Shown here in pieces: positions 12,550 through 25,577 of a stretch of DNA of 64,000 nt. Position numbers and translations under genes: made by a program. Positions within the stretch are counted from its first letter, which is position 1. Every line of letters starts with the position of its first letter. The stretch covers positions 2,294,001 through 2,358,000 of the forward strand of contig NW_027475142.1 of assembly GCF_051020985.1 (NCBI RefSeq), written 5' to 3'. The stretch is from Nomia melanderi (lineage: Eukaryota; Arthropoda; Insecta; Hymenoptera; Halictidae). The notes below the pieces were generated by a model, which saw nothing but the letters and a program-made list of their open reading frames with translations, searched no databases and was not told the DNA's origin.

Positions 12550-12946
12550 AGGTCGTTCCCGCTGCACAGATTCATGCGCCAGGGCCTCCTATAGATAATT
12601 CACTTTGGTTTATTGCGCTATCTCTAACAGCACCCGAGAAATCACCAGATATATTTTTGATTTTTCCCTGACCCTGACAGTCCGGCCCCATGTGTCGACG
12701 GTTTTCTCGGTCCATCGTGGTCCGAGGTCGATCGCGCTGAACAGATTCATGCCCCAGGGCTTCCTGCAGACAATTCACTTTGGTTTATTGCGCTATCTGT
12801 AATAGCACCCAAGATGTCACCAGATATATGCTGGATTTTTACATGACCTTGGGTGACGGATTCCGAATATCTGTAATATTCTCGGCGCCTGGTGGTCCGA
12901 GGTCGTTCCTGCTGCACAGATTCATTCGCCAGTGCCTCCTACAGAC
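12550..12946 (+). repeat. A+B marker segment, copy near 12.6 kb
   Basis: Partner of 6599-6995. It continues without break into the part shared with 18605-19050 and 22456-22900, linking the left mosaic to the 22-monomer family. Confidence 0.85.
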
Positions 12947-15620
12947 AATGCACTTTGATTTATTGCGCTATCTCTAATAGCACCCGAGATATCACCAGAT
13001 ATATATTGGATTTTTCCCTGACCCTGACAATCCGGCCCCATCAGATGGTGATTTTCTCGGCCCCTGGTGGTCCGAGGTCGATCCCGCTGCACAAATTCAT
13101 GCGCCAGGGCCTCCTGCAGGTAATTCACTTTGGTTTATTGCGCTATCTCTAATAGCACCCGAGATATCACCAGATATATATTGGATTTTTCCCCAACCCT
13201 GACAGTCCGGCCCCATGAGACGGTGATATTCTCGGCCCCTGGTGGTCCGAGGTTGTTCCCGCTGCACAGATTCATGCGCTAGGGCCTCCTGCAGACAATG
13301 CACTTTGATTTATTGCGCAATCTCTAATAGCACCCGAGATATCACCAGATATATATTGGATTTTTCCCTGACCCTGACAGACCGGCCCCATGAGACGGTG
13401 ATTTTCTCGGCCCATGGTGGTCCGAGGTCGATCCCGCTGCACAGATTCATGCGCCAGGGCCTCCTACAGACAATGCACTTTGGTTTATTGCTCTATCTGT
13501 AATAGCACCCCAGATATCACCAGATATATGCTGGATTTTTACATGACCTTCGGTGTCGGATTCCGAATATCTGTAATTTTCTCGGCGCCTGGTGGTCCGA
13601 GGTCGTTCCTGCTGCACAGATTCATTCGCCAGTGCCTCCTACAGACAATGCACTTTGATTTATTGCGCTAAATCAAATAGCACCGGAGATATCACCAGAT
13701 ATATATTGGATTTTTCACTGACCCAGACAGTCCGGCCCCATGAGACGGTGATTTTCTCGGCCCCTGGTGGTCCGAGGTCGATCCTATTGCACAGATTCAT
13801 GCGCCAGGGCCTCCTACAGACAATACAATTTGATTTATTGCGCTATCTGTAATAGCACCCGAGATATGACCAGATATATATTGGATTTTTCCCTAACCCT
13901 GACAGTCCGGCCCCGTGTGTCGATGGTTTTCTCGGTCCCTCGTGGTCCGATGTCGATCCCGCTGCACAGATTCATGCGCCAGGGCCCCCTGCAGATAATT
14001 CACTTTGATTTATTGCGCTATCTCTAATAGCACCCGGGATATCACCAGATATATATTGGATTTTTCCCTGACCCTGACAGTCCGGCCCCATGAGACAGTG
14101 ATTTTCTCGGCCCCTGGTGGTCCGAGGTCGTTCCCGCTGCACAGATCCATGCGCCAGGGCCTCCTGCAGACAATGCACTTTGGTTTATTGCGCTATCTCT
14201 AATAGCACCCGATATATCCCCAGATATATATTGGATTTTTCCCTGACCCTGACTGTCCGGCCCCATGTGTCGATGGTTTTCTCGGTCCCTGGTGGTCCGA
14301 GGTCGATCCCGCTAAACAGATTCATGCGCTAGGGCCTCCTACGGTCTATGCACTTTGATTTATTACGCTATCTCTAATAGCACCCGATATATCACCAGAT
14401 ATATATTGGATTTTTCCCTGTCCCTGAGTGTCCGACCCCATGTGTCGATGGTTTTCTCCGTCCCTCGTGGTCCGAGGTCGATCGCGCTGCACAGATTCAT
14501 GCGCCTGGGCCTCCTGCAGACAATGCACTTTGGTTTATTGAGCTATCTCTAATAACACCCGAGATATCAACAGATACATATTGGATTTTTCCCTGACCCT
14601 GACAGTCCGGCCCCATGTGTCGATGGTTTTCTCGGTCCCTCGTGGTCCGAGGTCGATCCCACTGCACATATTCATGCGGCCGGGCCTCCTACAGACAATG
14701 CACTTTGATTTATTGCGCTATCTGTAATAGCACCCGAGATATCATTAGATATATATTGGATTTTTCCCTGACCCTGAGTGTCCGGCCCCATGAGACGGTG
14801 GTTTTCTCGGCCCCTGGTGGTCCGAGATCGATCCCGCTGACAGATTCATGCGCCAGGGCCTCCTACAGACAATGCACTTTGATTTATTGCGCTATCTGTA
14901 ATAGCACCCGAGATATCACCAGATATATATTGGATTTTTCCCTGACCCTGACAGTCCGGCCCCATGTGTCGGTGGTTTTCTCGGCCCCTGGTGGTCCCAG
15001 GTCGTTCCCGCTGCACAGATTCATGCGCTAGGGCCTCCTACAGACAATGCACTTTGATTTATTGTGCTATCTGTTATAGCACCCGAGATATCAACAGATA
15101 TATATTGGATTTTTCCCTGACCCTGACAGTCCGGCCCCATGTGTCGGTGGTTTTCTCGGCCCCTGGTGGTCCCAGGTCGTTCCCGCTGCACAGATTCATG
15201 CGCTAGGGCCCCCTGCAGATGATTCACTTTGGTTTAGTTCGCTATCTGTAAGAGCACCCGAGATATCACCAGATATATATTGGATTTTTCCCTGACCCTG
15301 ACAGTCCGGACTCATGAGACGGTGATTTTCTCGGCCCCTGGTGGTCCGAGGTCGATCCCGCTGCACAGATTCATGCGCCAGGGCCTCCTACAGACAATGC
15401 ACTTTGATTTATTGCACTATCTGTAATAGCACCCGAGATATCACCAGATATATATTGGATTTTTCCCTGACCCTGACAGTCCGGCCCCATGAGACGGTGA
15501 TTTTCTCGGCCCCTGGTGGTCCGAGGTCGTTCCCGCTGCACAGATTCATGCGCCAGGGACTCCTACAGACAATGAACTTCGATTTATTGCGCTATCTGTA
15601 ATAGCACCAGAGATATCACC

Positions 15621-15632
15621 ATATATATATAT
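15621..15632. repeat. Expanded TA tract, 12 nt
   Basis: Copy of the 12120 tract in 22-monomer unit 1, same length. Confidence 0.85.
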
Positions 15633-15681
15633 TGGATTTTCCCCTGATATTGAGTGTCCGGCACCATGTGTCGATGGATTT

Positions 15682-15702
15682 CTCGGACCCTCGTGGTCCG
15701 AG
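15682..15702. other. Perfect 8-bp dyad (hairpin-capable)
   Basis: Same arms and loop as at 12181, carried within the first 22-monomer unit. Confidence 0.85.
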
Positions 15703-18700
15703 GTCGATCCCGCTGCACAGATTCATGCGCCAGGGCCTCCTACAGACAATGAACTTCGATTTATTGCGCTATCTGTAATAGCACCCGAGATATCACCATA
15801 TATATATTGGATTTTCCCCTTACATTGAGTGCCCGGCCCCATGAGACGGTGGTTTTCTCGGCCCCTGGTGGTCCGAGGTCGTTCCCGCTGCACAGATTCA
15901 TGCGCCAGGGCTTCCTGCAGACAATTCACTTTGGTTTATTGCGCTATCTGTAATAGCACCCGAGATATCACCAGATATATGCTGGATTTTTACATGACCT
16001 TGGGTGACGGATTCCGAATATCTGTAATTTTCTCGGCCCCTGGTGGTCCGAGGTCGTTCCCGCTGCACAGATTCATGCGCCAGGGACTCCTCCAGACAAT
16101 GCACTTTGGTTTATTGCGCTATCTCTAATAGCACCCGAGATATCACCAGATATATATTGGATTTTTCCCTGACCCTGACAATCCGGCCCCATCAGATGGT
16201 GATTTTCTCGGCCCCTGGTGGTCCGAGGTCGATCCCGCTGCACAAGTTCATGCGCCAGGCCCTCCTGCAGGTAATTCACTTTGGTTTATTGCGCTATCTC
16301 TAATAGCACCCGAGATATCACCAGATATATATTGGATTTTTCCCCAACCCTGACAGTCCGGCCCCATGAGACGGTGATATTCTCGGCCCCTGGTGGTCCG
16401 AGGTTGTTCCCGCTGCACAGATTCATGCGCTAGGGGCTCCTGCAGACAATGCACTTTGATTTATTGCGCAATCTCTAATAGCACCCGAGATATCACCAGA
16501 TATATATTGGATTTTTCCCTGACCCTGACAGACCGGCCCCATGAGACGGTGATTTTCTCGGCCCATGGTGGTCCGAAGTCGATCCCGCTGCACAGATTCA
16601 TGCGCCAGGGCCTCCTACAGACAATGCACTTTGGTTTATTGCTCTATCTGTAATAGCACCCCAGATATCACCAGATATATGCTGGATTTTTACATGACCT
16701 TCGGTGTCGGATTCCGAATATCTGTAATTTTCTCGGCGCCTGGTGGTCCGAGGTCGTTCCTGCTGCACAGATTCATTCGCCAGTGCCTCCTGCAGACAAT
16801 GCACTTTGATTTATTGCGTTATCTGTAATAGCACCCGAGATATCACCAGATATATATTGGATTTTTCCCTGACCCTGAGTGTCCGGCCCCATGAGACGGT
16901 AGTTTCCTCGGCGCCTGGTGGTCCGAGGTCGTTCCTGCTGCACAGATTCATTCGCCAGTGCCTCCTACAGACAATGCACTTTGATTTATTGCGCTAAATC
17001 TAATAGCACCGGAGATATCACCAGATATATATTGGATTTTTCACTGACCCAGACAGTCCGGCCCCATGAGACGGTGATTTTCTCGGCCCCTGGTGGTCCG
17101 AGGTCGATCCTATTGCACAGATTCATGCGCCAGGGCCTCCTACAGACAATACACTTTGATTTATTGCGCTATCTGTAATAGCACCCGAGATATGACCAGA
17201 TATATATTGGATTTTTCCCTAACCCTGACAGTCCGGCCCCATGTGTCGATGGTTTTCTCGGTCCCTCGTGGTCCGATGTCGATCCCGCTGCACAGATTCA
17301 TGCGCCAGGGCCCCCTGCAGATAATTCACTTTGATTTATTGCGCTATCTCTAATAGCACCCGGGATATCACCAGATATATATTGGATTTTTCCCTGACCC
17401 TGACAGTCCGGCCCCATGAGACAGTGATTTTCTCGGCCCCTGGTGGTCCGAGGTCGTTCCCGCTGCACAGATCCATGCGCCAGGGCCTCCTGCAGACAAT
17501 GCACTTTGGTTTATTGCGCTATCTCTAATAGCACCCGATATATCACCAGATATATATTGGATTTTTCCCTGACCCTGACTGTCCGGCCCCATGTGTCGAT
17601 GGTTTTCTCGGTCCCTGGTGGTCCGAGGTCGATCCCGCTAAACAGATTCATGCGCTAGGGCCTCCTACGGTCTATGCACTTTGATTTATTGCGCTATCTC
17701 TAATAGCACCAGATATATCACCAGATATATATTGGATTTTTCCCTGTCCCTGAGTGTCCGACCCCATGTGTCGATGGTTTTCTCCGTCCCTCGTGGTCCG
17801 AGGTCGATCGCGCTGCACAGATTCATGCGCCTGGGCCTCCTGCAGACAATGCACTTTGGTTTATTGAGCTATCTCTAATAACTCCCGAGATATCAACAGA
17901 TACATATTGGATTTTTCCCTGACCCTGACAGTCCGGCCCCATGTGTCGATGGTTTTCTCGGTCCCTCGTGGTCCGAGGTCGATCCCACTGCACATATTCA
18001 TGCGGCCGGGCCTCCTACAGACAATGCACTTTGATTTATTGCGCTATCTGTAATAGCACCCGAGATATCATTAGATATATATTGGATTTTTCCCTGACCC
18101 TGAGTGTCCGGCCCCATGAGACGGTGGTTTTCTCGGCCCCTGGTGGTCCGAGATCGATCCCGCTGACAGATTCATGCGCCAGGGCCTCCTACAGACAATG
18201 CACTTTGATTTATTGCGCTATCTGTAATAGCACCCGAGATATCACCAGATATATATTGGATTTTTCCCTGACCCTGACAGTCCGGCCCCATGTGTCGGTG
18301 GTTTTCTCGGCCCCTGGTGGTCCCAGGTCGTTCCCGCTGCACAGATTCATGCGCTAGGGCCTCCTACAGACAATGCACTTTGATTTATTGCGCTATCTGT
18401 TATAGCACCCGAGATATCACCAGATATATATTGGATTTTTCCCTGACCCTGACAGTCCGGCCCCATGTGTCGGTGGTTTTCTCGGCCCCTGGTGGTCCCA
18501 GGTCGTTCCCGCTGCACAGATTCATGCGCTAGGGCCCCCTGCAGATGATTCACTTTGGTTTAGTTCGCTATCTGTAAGAGCACCCGAGATATCACCAGAT
18601 ATATATTTGATTTTTCCCTGACCCTGACAGTCCGGCCCCATGTGTCGACGGTTTTCTCGGTCCATCGTGGTCCGAGGTCGATCGCGCTGAACAGATTCAT

Positions 18701-19471
18701 GCCCTAGGGCTTCCTGCAGACAATTCACTTTGGTTTATTGCGCTATCTGTAATAGCACCCAAGATGTCACCAGATATATGCTGGATTTTTACATGACCTT
18801 GGGTGACGGATTCCGAATATCTGTAATATTCTCGGCGCCTGGTGGTCCGAGGTCGTTCCTGCTGCACAGATTCATTCGCCAGTGCCTCCTACAGACAATG
18901 CACTTTGATTTATTGCGCTATCTCTAATAGCACCCGAGATATCACCAGATATATATTGGATTTTTCCCTGACCCTGACAATCCGGCCCCATCAGACGGTG
19001 ATTTTCTCGGCCCCTGGTGGTCCGAGGTCGATCCCGCTGCACAAATTCATGCGCCAGGGCCTCCTGCAGGTAATTCACTTTGGTTTATTGCGCTATCTCT
19101 AATAGCACCCGAGATATCACCAGATATATATTGGATTTTTCCCTGACCCTGACAGTCCGGACTCATGAGACGGTGATTTTCTCGGCCCCTGGTGGTCCGA
19201 GGTCGATCCCGCTGCACAGATTCATGCGCCAGGGCCTCCTACAGACAATGCACTTTGATTTATTGCACTATCTGTAATAGCACCCGAGATATCACCAGAT
19301 ATATATTGGATTTTTCCCTGACCCTGACAGTCCGGCCCCATGAGACGGTGATTTTCTCGGCCCCTGGTGGTCCGAGGTCGTTCCCGCTGCACAGATTCAT
19401 GCGCCAGGGACTCCTACAGACAATGAACTTCGATTTATTGCGCTATCTGTAATAGCACCAGAGATATCACC

Positions 19472-19483
19472 ATATATATATAT
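19472..19483. repeat. Expanded TA tract, 12 nt
   Basis: Copy of the 12120 tract in 22-monomer unit 2, same length. Confidence 0.85.
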
Positions 19484-19532
19484 TGGATTTTCCCCTGATA
19501 TTGAGTGTCCGGCACCATGTGTCGATGGATTT

Positions 19533-19553
19533 CTCGGACCCTCGTGGTCCGAG
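19533..19553. other. Perfect 8-bp dyad (hairpin-capable)
   Basis: Same arms and loop, 3,851 bp after the previous one, as expected from the 22-monomer duplication. Confidence 0.85.
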
Positions 19554-22500
19554 GTCGATCCCGCTGCACAGATTCATGCGCCAGGGCCTCCTACAGACAA
19601 TGAACTTCGATTTATTGCGCTATCTGTAATAGCACCCGAGATATCACCATATATATATTGGATTTTCCCCTTACATTGAGTGCCCGGCCCCATGAGACGG
19701 TGGTTTTCTCGGCCCCTGGTGGTCCGAGGTCGTTCCCGCTGCACAGATTCATGCGCCAGGGCTTCCTGCAGACAATTCACTTTGGTTTATTGCGCTATCT
19801 GTAATAGCACCCGAGATATCACCAGATATATGCTGGATTTTTACATGACCTTGGGTGACGGATTCCGAATATCTGTAATTTTCTCGGCCCCTGGTGGTCC
19901 GAGGTCGTTCCCGCTGCACAGATTCATGCGCCAGGGACTCCTCCAGACAATGCACTTTGGTTTATTGCGCTATCTCTAATAGCACCCGAGATATCACCAG
20001 ATATATATTGGATTTTTCCCTGACCCTGACAATCCGGCCCCATCAGATGGTGATTTTCTCGGCCCCTGGTGGTCCGAGGTCGATCCCGCTGCACAAGTTC
20101 ATGCGCCAGGCCCTCCTGCAGGTAATTCACTTTGGTTTATTGCGCTATCTCTAATAGCACCCGAGATATCACCAGATATATATTGGATTTTTCCCCAACC
20201 CTGACAGTCCGGCCCCATGAGACGGTGATATTCTCGGCCCCTGGTGGTCCGAGGTTGTTCCCGCTGCACAGATTCATGCGCTAGGGGCTCCTGCAGACAA
20301 TGCACTTTGATTTATTGCGCAATCTCTAATAGCACCCGAGATATCACCAGATATATATTGGATTTTTCCCTGACCCTGACAGACCGGCCCCATGAGACGG
20401 TGATTTTCTCGGCCCATGGTGGTCCGAAGTCGATCCCGCTGCACAGATTCATGCGCCAGGGCCTCCTACAGACAATGCACTTTGGTTTATTGCTCTATCT
20501 GTAATAGCACCCCAGATATCACCAGATATATGCTGGATTTTTACATGACCTTCGGTGTCGGATTCCGAATATCTGTAATTTTCTCGGCGCCTGGTGGTCC
20601 GAGGTCGTTCCTGCTGCACAGATTCATTCGCCAGTGCCTCCTGCAGACAATGCACTTTGATTTATTGCGTTATCTGTAATAGCACCCGAGATATCACCAG
20701 ATATATATTGGATTTTTCCCTGACCCTGAGTGTCCGGCCCCATGAGACGGTAGTTTCCTCGGCGCCTGGTGGTCCGAGGTCGTTCCTGCTGCACAGATTC
20801 ATTCGCCAGTGCCTCCTACAGACAATGCACTTTGATTTATTGCGCTAAATCTAATAGCACCGGAGATATCACCAGATATATATTGGATTTTTCACTGACC
20901 CAGACAGTCCGGCCCCATGAGACGGTGATTTTCTCGGCCCCTGGTGGTCCGAGGTCGATCCTATTGCACAGATTCATGCGCCAGGGCCTCCTACAGACAA
21001 TACACTTTGATTTATTGCGCTATCTGTAATAGCACCCGAGATATGACCAGATATATATTGGATTTTTCCCTAACCCTGACAGTCCGGCCCCATGTGTCGA
21101 TGGTTTTCTCGGTCCCTCGTGGTCCGATGTCGATCCCGCTGCACAGATTCATGCGCCAGGGCCCCCTGCAGATAATTCACTTTGATTTATTGCGCTATCT
21201 CTAATAGCACCCGGGATATCACCAGATATATATTGGATTTTTCCCTGACCCTGACAGTCCGGCCCCATGAGACAGTGATTTTCTCGGCCCCTGGTGGTCC
21301 GAGGTCGTTCCCGCTGCACAGATCCATGCGCCAGGGCCTCCTGCAGACAATGCACTTTGGTTTATTGCGCTATCTCTAATAGCACCCGATATATCACCAG
21401 ATATATATTGGATTTTTCCCTGACCCTGACTGTCCGGCCCCATGTGTCGATGGTTTTCTCGGTCCCTGGTGGTCCGAGGTCGATCCCGCTAAACAGATTC
21501 ATGCGCTAGGGCCTCCTACGGTCTATGCACTTTGATTTATTGCGCTATCTCTAATAGCACCAGATATATCACCAGATATATATTGGATTTTTCCCTGTCC
21601 CTGAGTGTCCGACCCCATGTGTCGATGGTTTTCTCCGTCCCTCGTGGTCCGAGGTCGATCGCGCTGCACAGATTCATGCGCCTGGGCCTCCTGCAGACAA
21701 TGCACTTTGGTTTATTGAGCTATCTCTAATAACTCCCGAGATATCAACAGATACATATTGGATTTTTCCCTGACCCTGACAGTCCGGCCCCATGTGTCGA
21801 TGGTTTTCTCGGTCCCTCGTGGTCCGAGGTCGATCCCACTGCACATATTCATGCGGCCGGGCCTCCTACAGACAATGCACTTTGATTTATTGCGCTATCT
21901 GTAATAGCACCCGAGATATCATTAGATATATATTGGATTTTTCCCTGACCCTGAGTGTCCGGCCCCATGAGACGGTGGTTTTCTCGGCCCCTGGTGGTCC
22001 GAGATCGATCCCGCTGACAGATTCATGCGCCAGGGCCTCCTACAGACAATGCACTTTGATTTATTGCGCTATCTGTAATAGCACCCGAGATATCACCAGA
22101 TATATATTGGATTTTTCCCTGACCCTGACAGTCCGGCCCCATGTGTCGGTGGTTTTCTCGGCCCCTGGTGGTCCCAGGTCGTTCCCGCTGCACAGATTCA
22201 TGCGCTAGGGCCTCCTACAGACAATGCACTTTGATTTATTGCGCTATCTGTTATAGCACCCGAGATATCACCAGATATATATTGGATTTTTCCCTGACCC
22301 TGACAGTCCGGCCCCATGTGTCGGTGGTTTTCTCGGCCCCTGGTGGTCCCAGGTCGTTCCCGCTGCACAGATTCATGCGCTAGGGCCCCCTGCAGATGAT
22401 TCACTTTGGTTTAGTTCGCTATCTGTAAGAGCACCCGAGATATCACCAGATATATATTTGATTTTTCCCTGACCCTGACAGTCCGGCCCCATGTGTCGAC

Positions 22501-22897
22501 GGTTTTCTCGGTCCATCGTGGTCCGAGGTCGATCGCGCTGAACAGATTCATGCCCTAGGGCTTCCTGCAGACAATTCACTTTGGTTTATTGCGCTATCTG
22601 TAATAGCACCCAAGATGTCACCAGATATATGCTGGATTTTTACATGACCTTGGGTGACGGATTCCGAATATCTGTAATATTCTCGGCGCCTGGTGGTCCG
22701 AGGTCGTTCCTGCTGCACAGATTCATTCGCCAGTGCCTCCTACAGACAATGCACTTTGATTTATTGCGCTATCTCTAATAGCACCCGAGATATCACCAGA
22801 TATATATTGGATTTTTCCCTGACCCTGACAATCCGGCCCCATCAGACGGTGATTTTCTCGGCCCCTGGTGGTCCGAGGTCGATCCCGCTGCACAAAT

Positions 22898-23870
22898 TCA
22901 TGCGCCAGGGCCTCCTGCAGGTAATTCACTTTGGTTTATTGCGCTATCTCTAATAGCACCCGAGATATCACCAGATATATATTGGATTTTTCCCCAACCC
23001 TGACAGTCCGGCCCCATGAGACGGTGATATTCTCGGCCCCTGGTGGTCCGAGGTTGTTCCCGCTGCACAGATTCATGCGCTAGGGCCTCCTGCAGACAAT
23101 GCACTTTGATTTATTGCGCAATCTCTAATAGCACCCGAGATATCACCAGATATATATTGGATTTTTCCCTGACCCTGACAGACCGGCCCCATGAGACGGT
23201 GATTTTCTCGGCCCATGGTGGTCCGAGGTCGATCCCGCTGCACAGATTCATGCGCCAGGGCCTCCTACAGACAATGCACATTGGTTTATTGCTCTATCTG
23301 TAATAGCACCCCAGATATCACCAGATATATGCTGGATTTTTACATGACCTTCGGTGTCGGATTCCGAATATCTGTAATTTTCTCGGCGCCTGGTGGTCCG
23401 AGGTCGTTCCTGCTGCACAGATTCATTCGCCAGTGCCTCCTACAGACAATGCACTTTGATTTATTGCGTTATCTGTAATAGCACCCGAGATATCACCAGA
23501 TATATATTGGATTTTTCCCTGACCCTGAGTGTCCGGCCCCATGAGACGGTAGTTTCCTCGGCGCCTGGTGGTCCGAGGTCGTTCCTACTGCACAGATTCA
23601 TTCGCCAGTGCCTCCTACAGACAATGCACTTTGATTTATTGCGCTAAATCTAATAGCACCGGAGATATCACCAGATATATATTGGATTTTTCACTGACCC
23701 AGACAGTCCGGCCCCATGAGACGGTGATTTTCTCGGCCCCTGGTGGTCCGAGGTCGATCCTATTGCACAGATTCATGCGCCAGGGCCTCCTACAGACAAT
23801 ACACTTTGATTTATTGCGCTATCTGTAATAGCACCCGAGATATGACCAGATATATATTGGATTTTTCCCT
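22898..23870 (+). repeat. 22-monomer family, partial downstream copy
   Basis: Matches 20099-21071 at an offset of 2,799 bp (16 monomers minus 1) and ends where CCCTGACCCTGACAG replaces CCCTAACCCTGACAG. A few changes separate it from the source, for example CACATTGG at 23276 and TTCCTACTGC at 23582. It looks like an incomplete third repeat cut short by exchange. Confidence 0.85.
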
Positions 23871-25385
23871 GACCCTGACAGTCCGGCCCCATGTGTCGGT
23901 GGTTTTCTCGGCCCCTGGTGGTCCCAGGTCGTTCCCGCTGCACAGATTCATGCGCCAGGGCCTCCTACAGACAATGCACTTTGATTTATTGCGCTATCTC
24001 TAATAGCACCGGAGATATCACCAGATATATATTGGATTTTTCCCTGACCGTGAGTGTCCGACTCCATGAGACGGTGGTTTTCTCGGCCCCTGGTGGTCCG
24101 AGGTCGTTCCCGCTGCACAGATTCATGCGCCAGTGCCTCCTACAGAAAATGCACTTTGATTTATTGCGCTATCTGTAATAGCACCCGATATATCACCAGA
24201 TATATATTGGATTTTTCCCCGACCCTGACAGTCCGGCCCCATGAGACGGTGATTTTCTCGGCCCCTGGTGGTCCGAGGTTTTTCCCGCTGCACAGATTCA
24301 TGCGCTAGGGCCTCCTGCAGACAATGCACTTGGATTTATTGCGCTATCTCTAATAGCACCCGAGATATCACCAGATATATATTGGATTTTTCCCTGACCC
24401 AGACAGTCCGGCCCCATGTGTCGCTGGTTTTCTCGGCCCCTGGTGGTCCGAGGTCGTTCCCGCTGCACAGATTCATGCGCCAGGGCCTCCTACAGACAAT
24501 GCACTTAGATTTATTGCGCTATCTGTAATAGCACCGGAGATATCACCAGATATATATTGGATTTTTCACTGACCCAGACAATCCGGCCCCATGAGACGGT
24601 GATTTTCTCGGCCCCTGGTGGCCCGAGGTCGATCCCGCTGCACAGATTCATGCACCAGGGCCTCCTGCAGATAATTCACTTTGATTTATTGCGCTATCTG
24701 TAATAGCACCCGAGATATCACCAGATATATATTGGATTTTTCCCTGACCCTGACAATCCGGCCCCATGAGACGGTGATTTTCTCGGCCCCTGGTGGCCCG
24801 AGGTCGATCCCGCTGCACAGATTCATGCGCCAGGGCCTCCTACAGACAATGCACTATGATTTATTGCGCTATCTGTAATAGCACCCGAGATATCACCAGG
24901 ATATATATTGGATTTTTCCCTGACCCTGAGTGTCCGACTCCATGGGACGGTGGTTTTCTCGGCCCCTGGTGGTCCGAGGTCGTTCCCGCTGCACAGATTC
25001 ATGCGCCAGGGCCTCCTGCAGACAAGGCACTTAGGTTTATGCGCTATCTCTAATAGCCCCCGAGATATCACCAGATATATATTGGATGTTTCCCTGACCC
25101 TGACAGTCCGGCCCCATGTGTCGATGGTTTTCTCGGTCCCTCGTGGTCCGAGGTCGATCACGCTGAACAGATTCATGCGCCAGGGCTTCCTGCAGACAAT
25201 TCACTTTGGTTTATTGCGCTATCTGTAATAGCACCCGAGATATCACCAGATATATGCTGGATTTTTACATGACCTTGGGTGACGGATTCCGAATATCTGT
25301 AATTTTCTCGGCGCCTGGTGGTCCGAGGTTGTTCCTGCTGCACAGATTCATTCGCCAGTGCCTCCTACAGACAATGCACTTTGAT
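23871..25385 (+). repeat. Transition mosaic between higher-order families
   Basis: About nine monomers without a long duplicate elsewhere in the window. Neighbouring units near 24575 and 24750 share GACAATCCGG and TGGCCCGAGG one monomer apart, suggesting a local one-unit duplication. A base is missing in GTTTATGCGC at about 25036, and TAGCCCCCGAG occurs at 25054. Confidence 0.7.
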
Positions 25386-25577
25386 TTATTGCGTTATCTG
25401 TAATAGCACCCGAGATATCACCAGATATATGCTGGATTTTTACATGACCTTGGGAGACGGATTCCGAATATCTGTAATTTTCTCGGCGCCTGGTGGTCCG
25501 AGGTAATTCCTGCTGCACAGATTCATTCGCCAGTGCCTCCTGCAGACAATGCACTTTGATTTATTGCGCTATCTCTA
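25228..25577 (+). repeat. Second adjacent pair of type B monomers
   Basis: B blocks near 25266 and 25441 sit in tandem. The second unit carries a private GAGGTAATTCC change where most units have GAGGTCGTTCC; the same change recurs near 27252, one 10-monomer period downstream, which helps define the 1,749-bp duplication. Confidence 0.85.

Larger units (their letters stand above)
11937..15280 (+). repeat. 22-monomer family, rearranged upstream copy
   Basis: The segment aligns with 15.44-18.61 kb in three pieces with different offsets: 11937-12526 at 3,501 bp, 12957-13640 at 3,151 bp and about 13641-15280 at 3,326 bp. The offset changes are whole monomers (18, 19 and 20 units, plus 1 bp), so monomers have been gained or lost between copies. 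Several single-base differences (for example 13914, 14217, 14365, 15055, 15093) make this copy less similar than the two downstream copies are to each other. Confidence 0.85.
15255..19105 (+). repeat. 22-monomer higher-order repeat, unit 1 (3,851 bp)
   Basis: Directly followed by a near-identical unit at a constant 3,851-bp offset (22 monomers + 1). The matching range runs from about 15255, just after CTGTAAGAG against CTCTAATAG, to about 19140, so the units abut head to tail. Shared private changes include the perfect dyad at 15682, the 12-nt TA tract at 15621, TCAGATGGTG near 16192, GCGCAATCTC near 16467, GCGCTAAATC near 16992 and CACCAGATATATC near 17708. Confidence 0.92.
19106..22956 (+). 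repeat. 22-monomer higher-order repeat, unit 2 (3,851 bp)
   Basis: Head-to-tail copy of unit 1; every private marker checked recurs at +3,851 bp (dyad at 19533, TA tract at 19472, CACCAGATATATC near 21559). The match ends near 22990, where TTCCCCAACCCTGAC replaces TTCCCTGACCCTGAC. I noticed no reliable substitutions between units 1 and 2 at the sites I compared. Confidence 0.92.
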
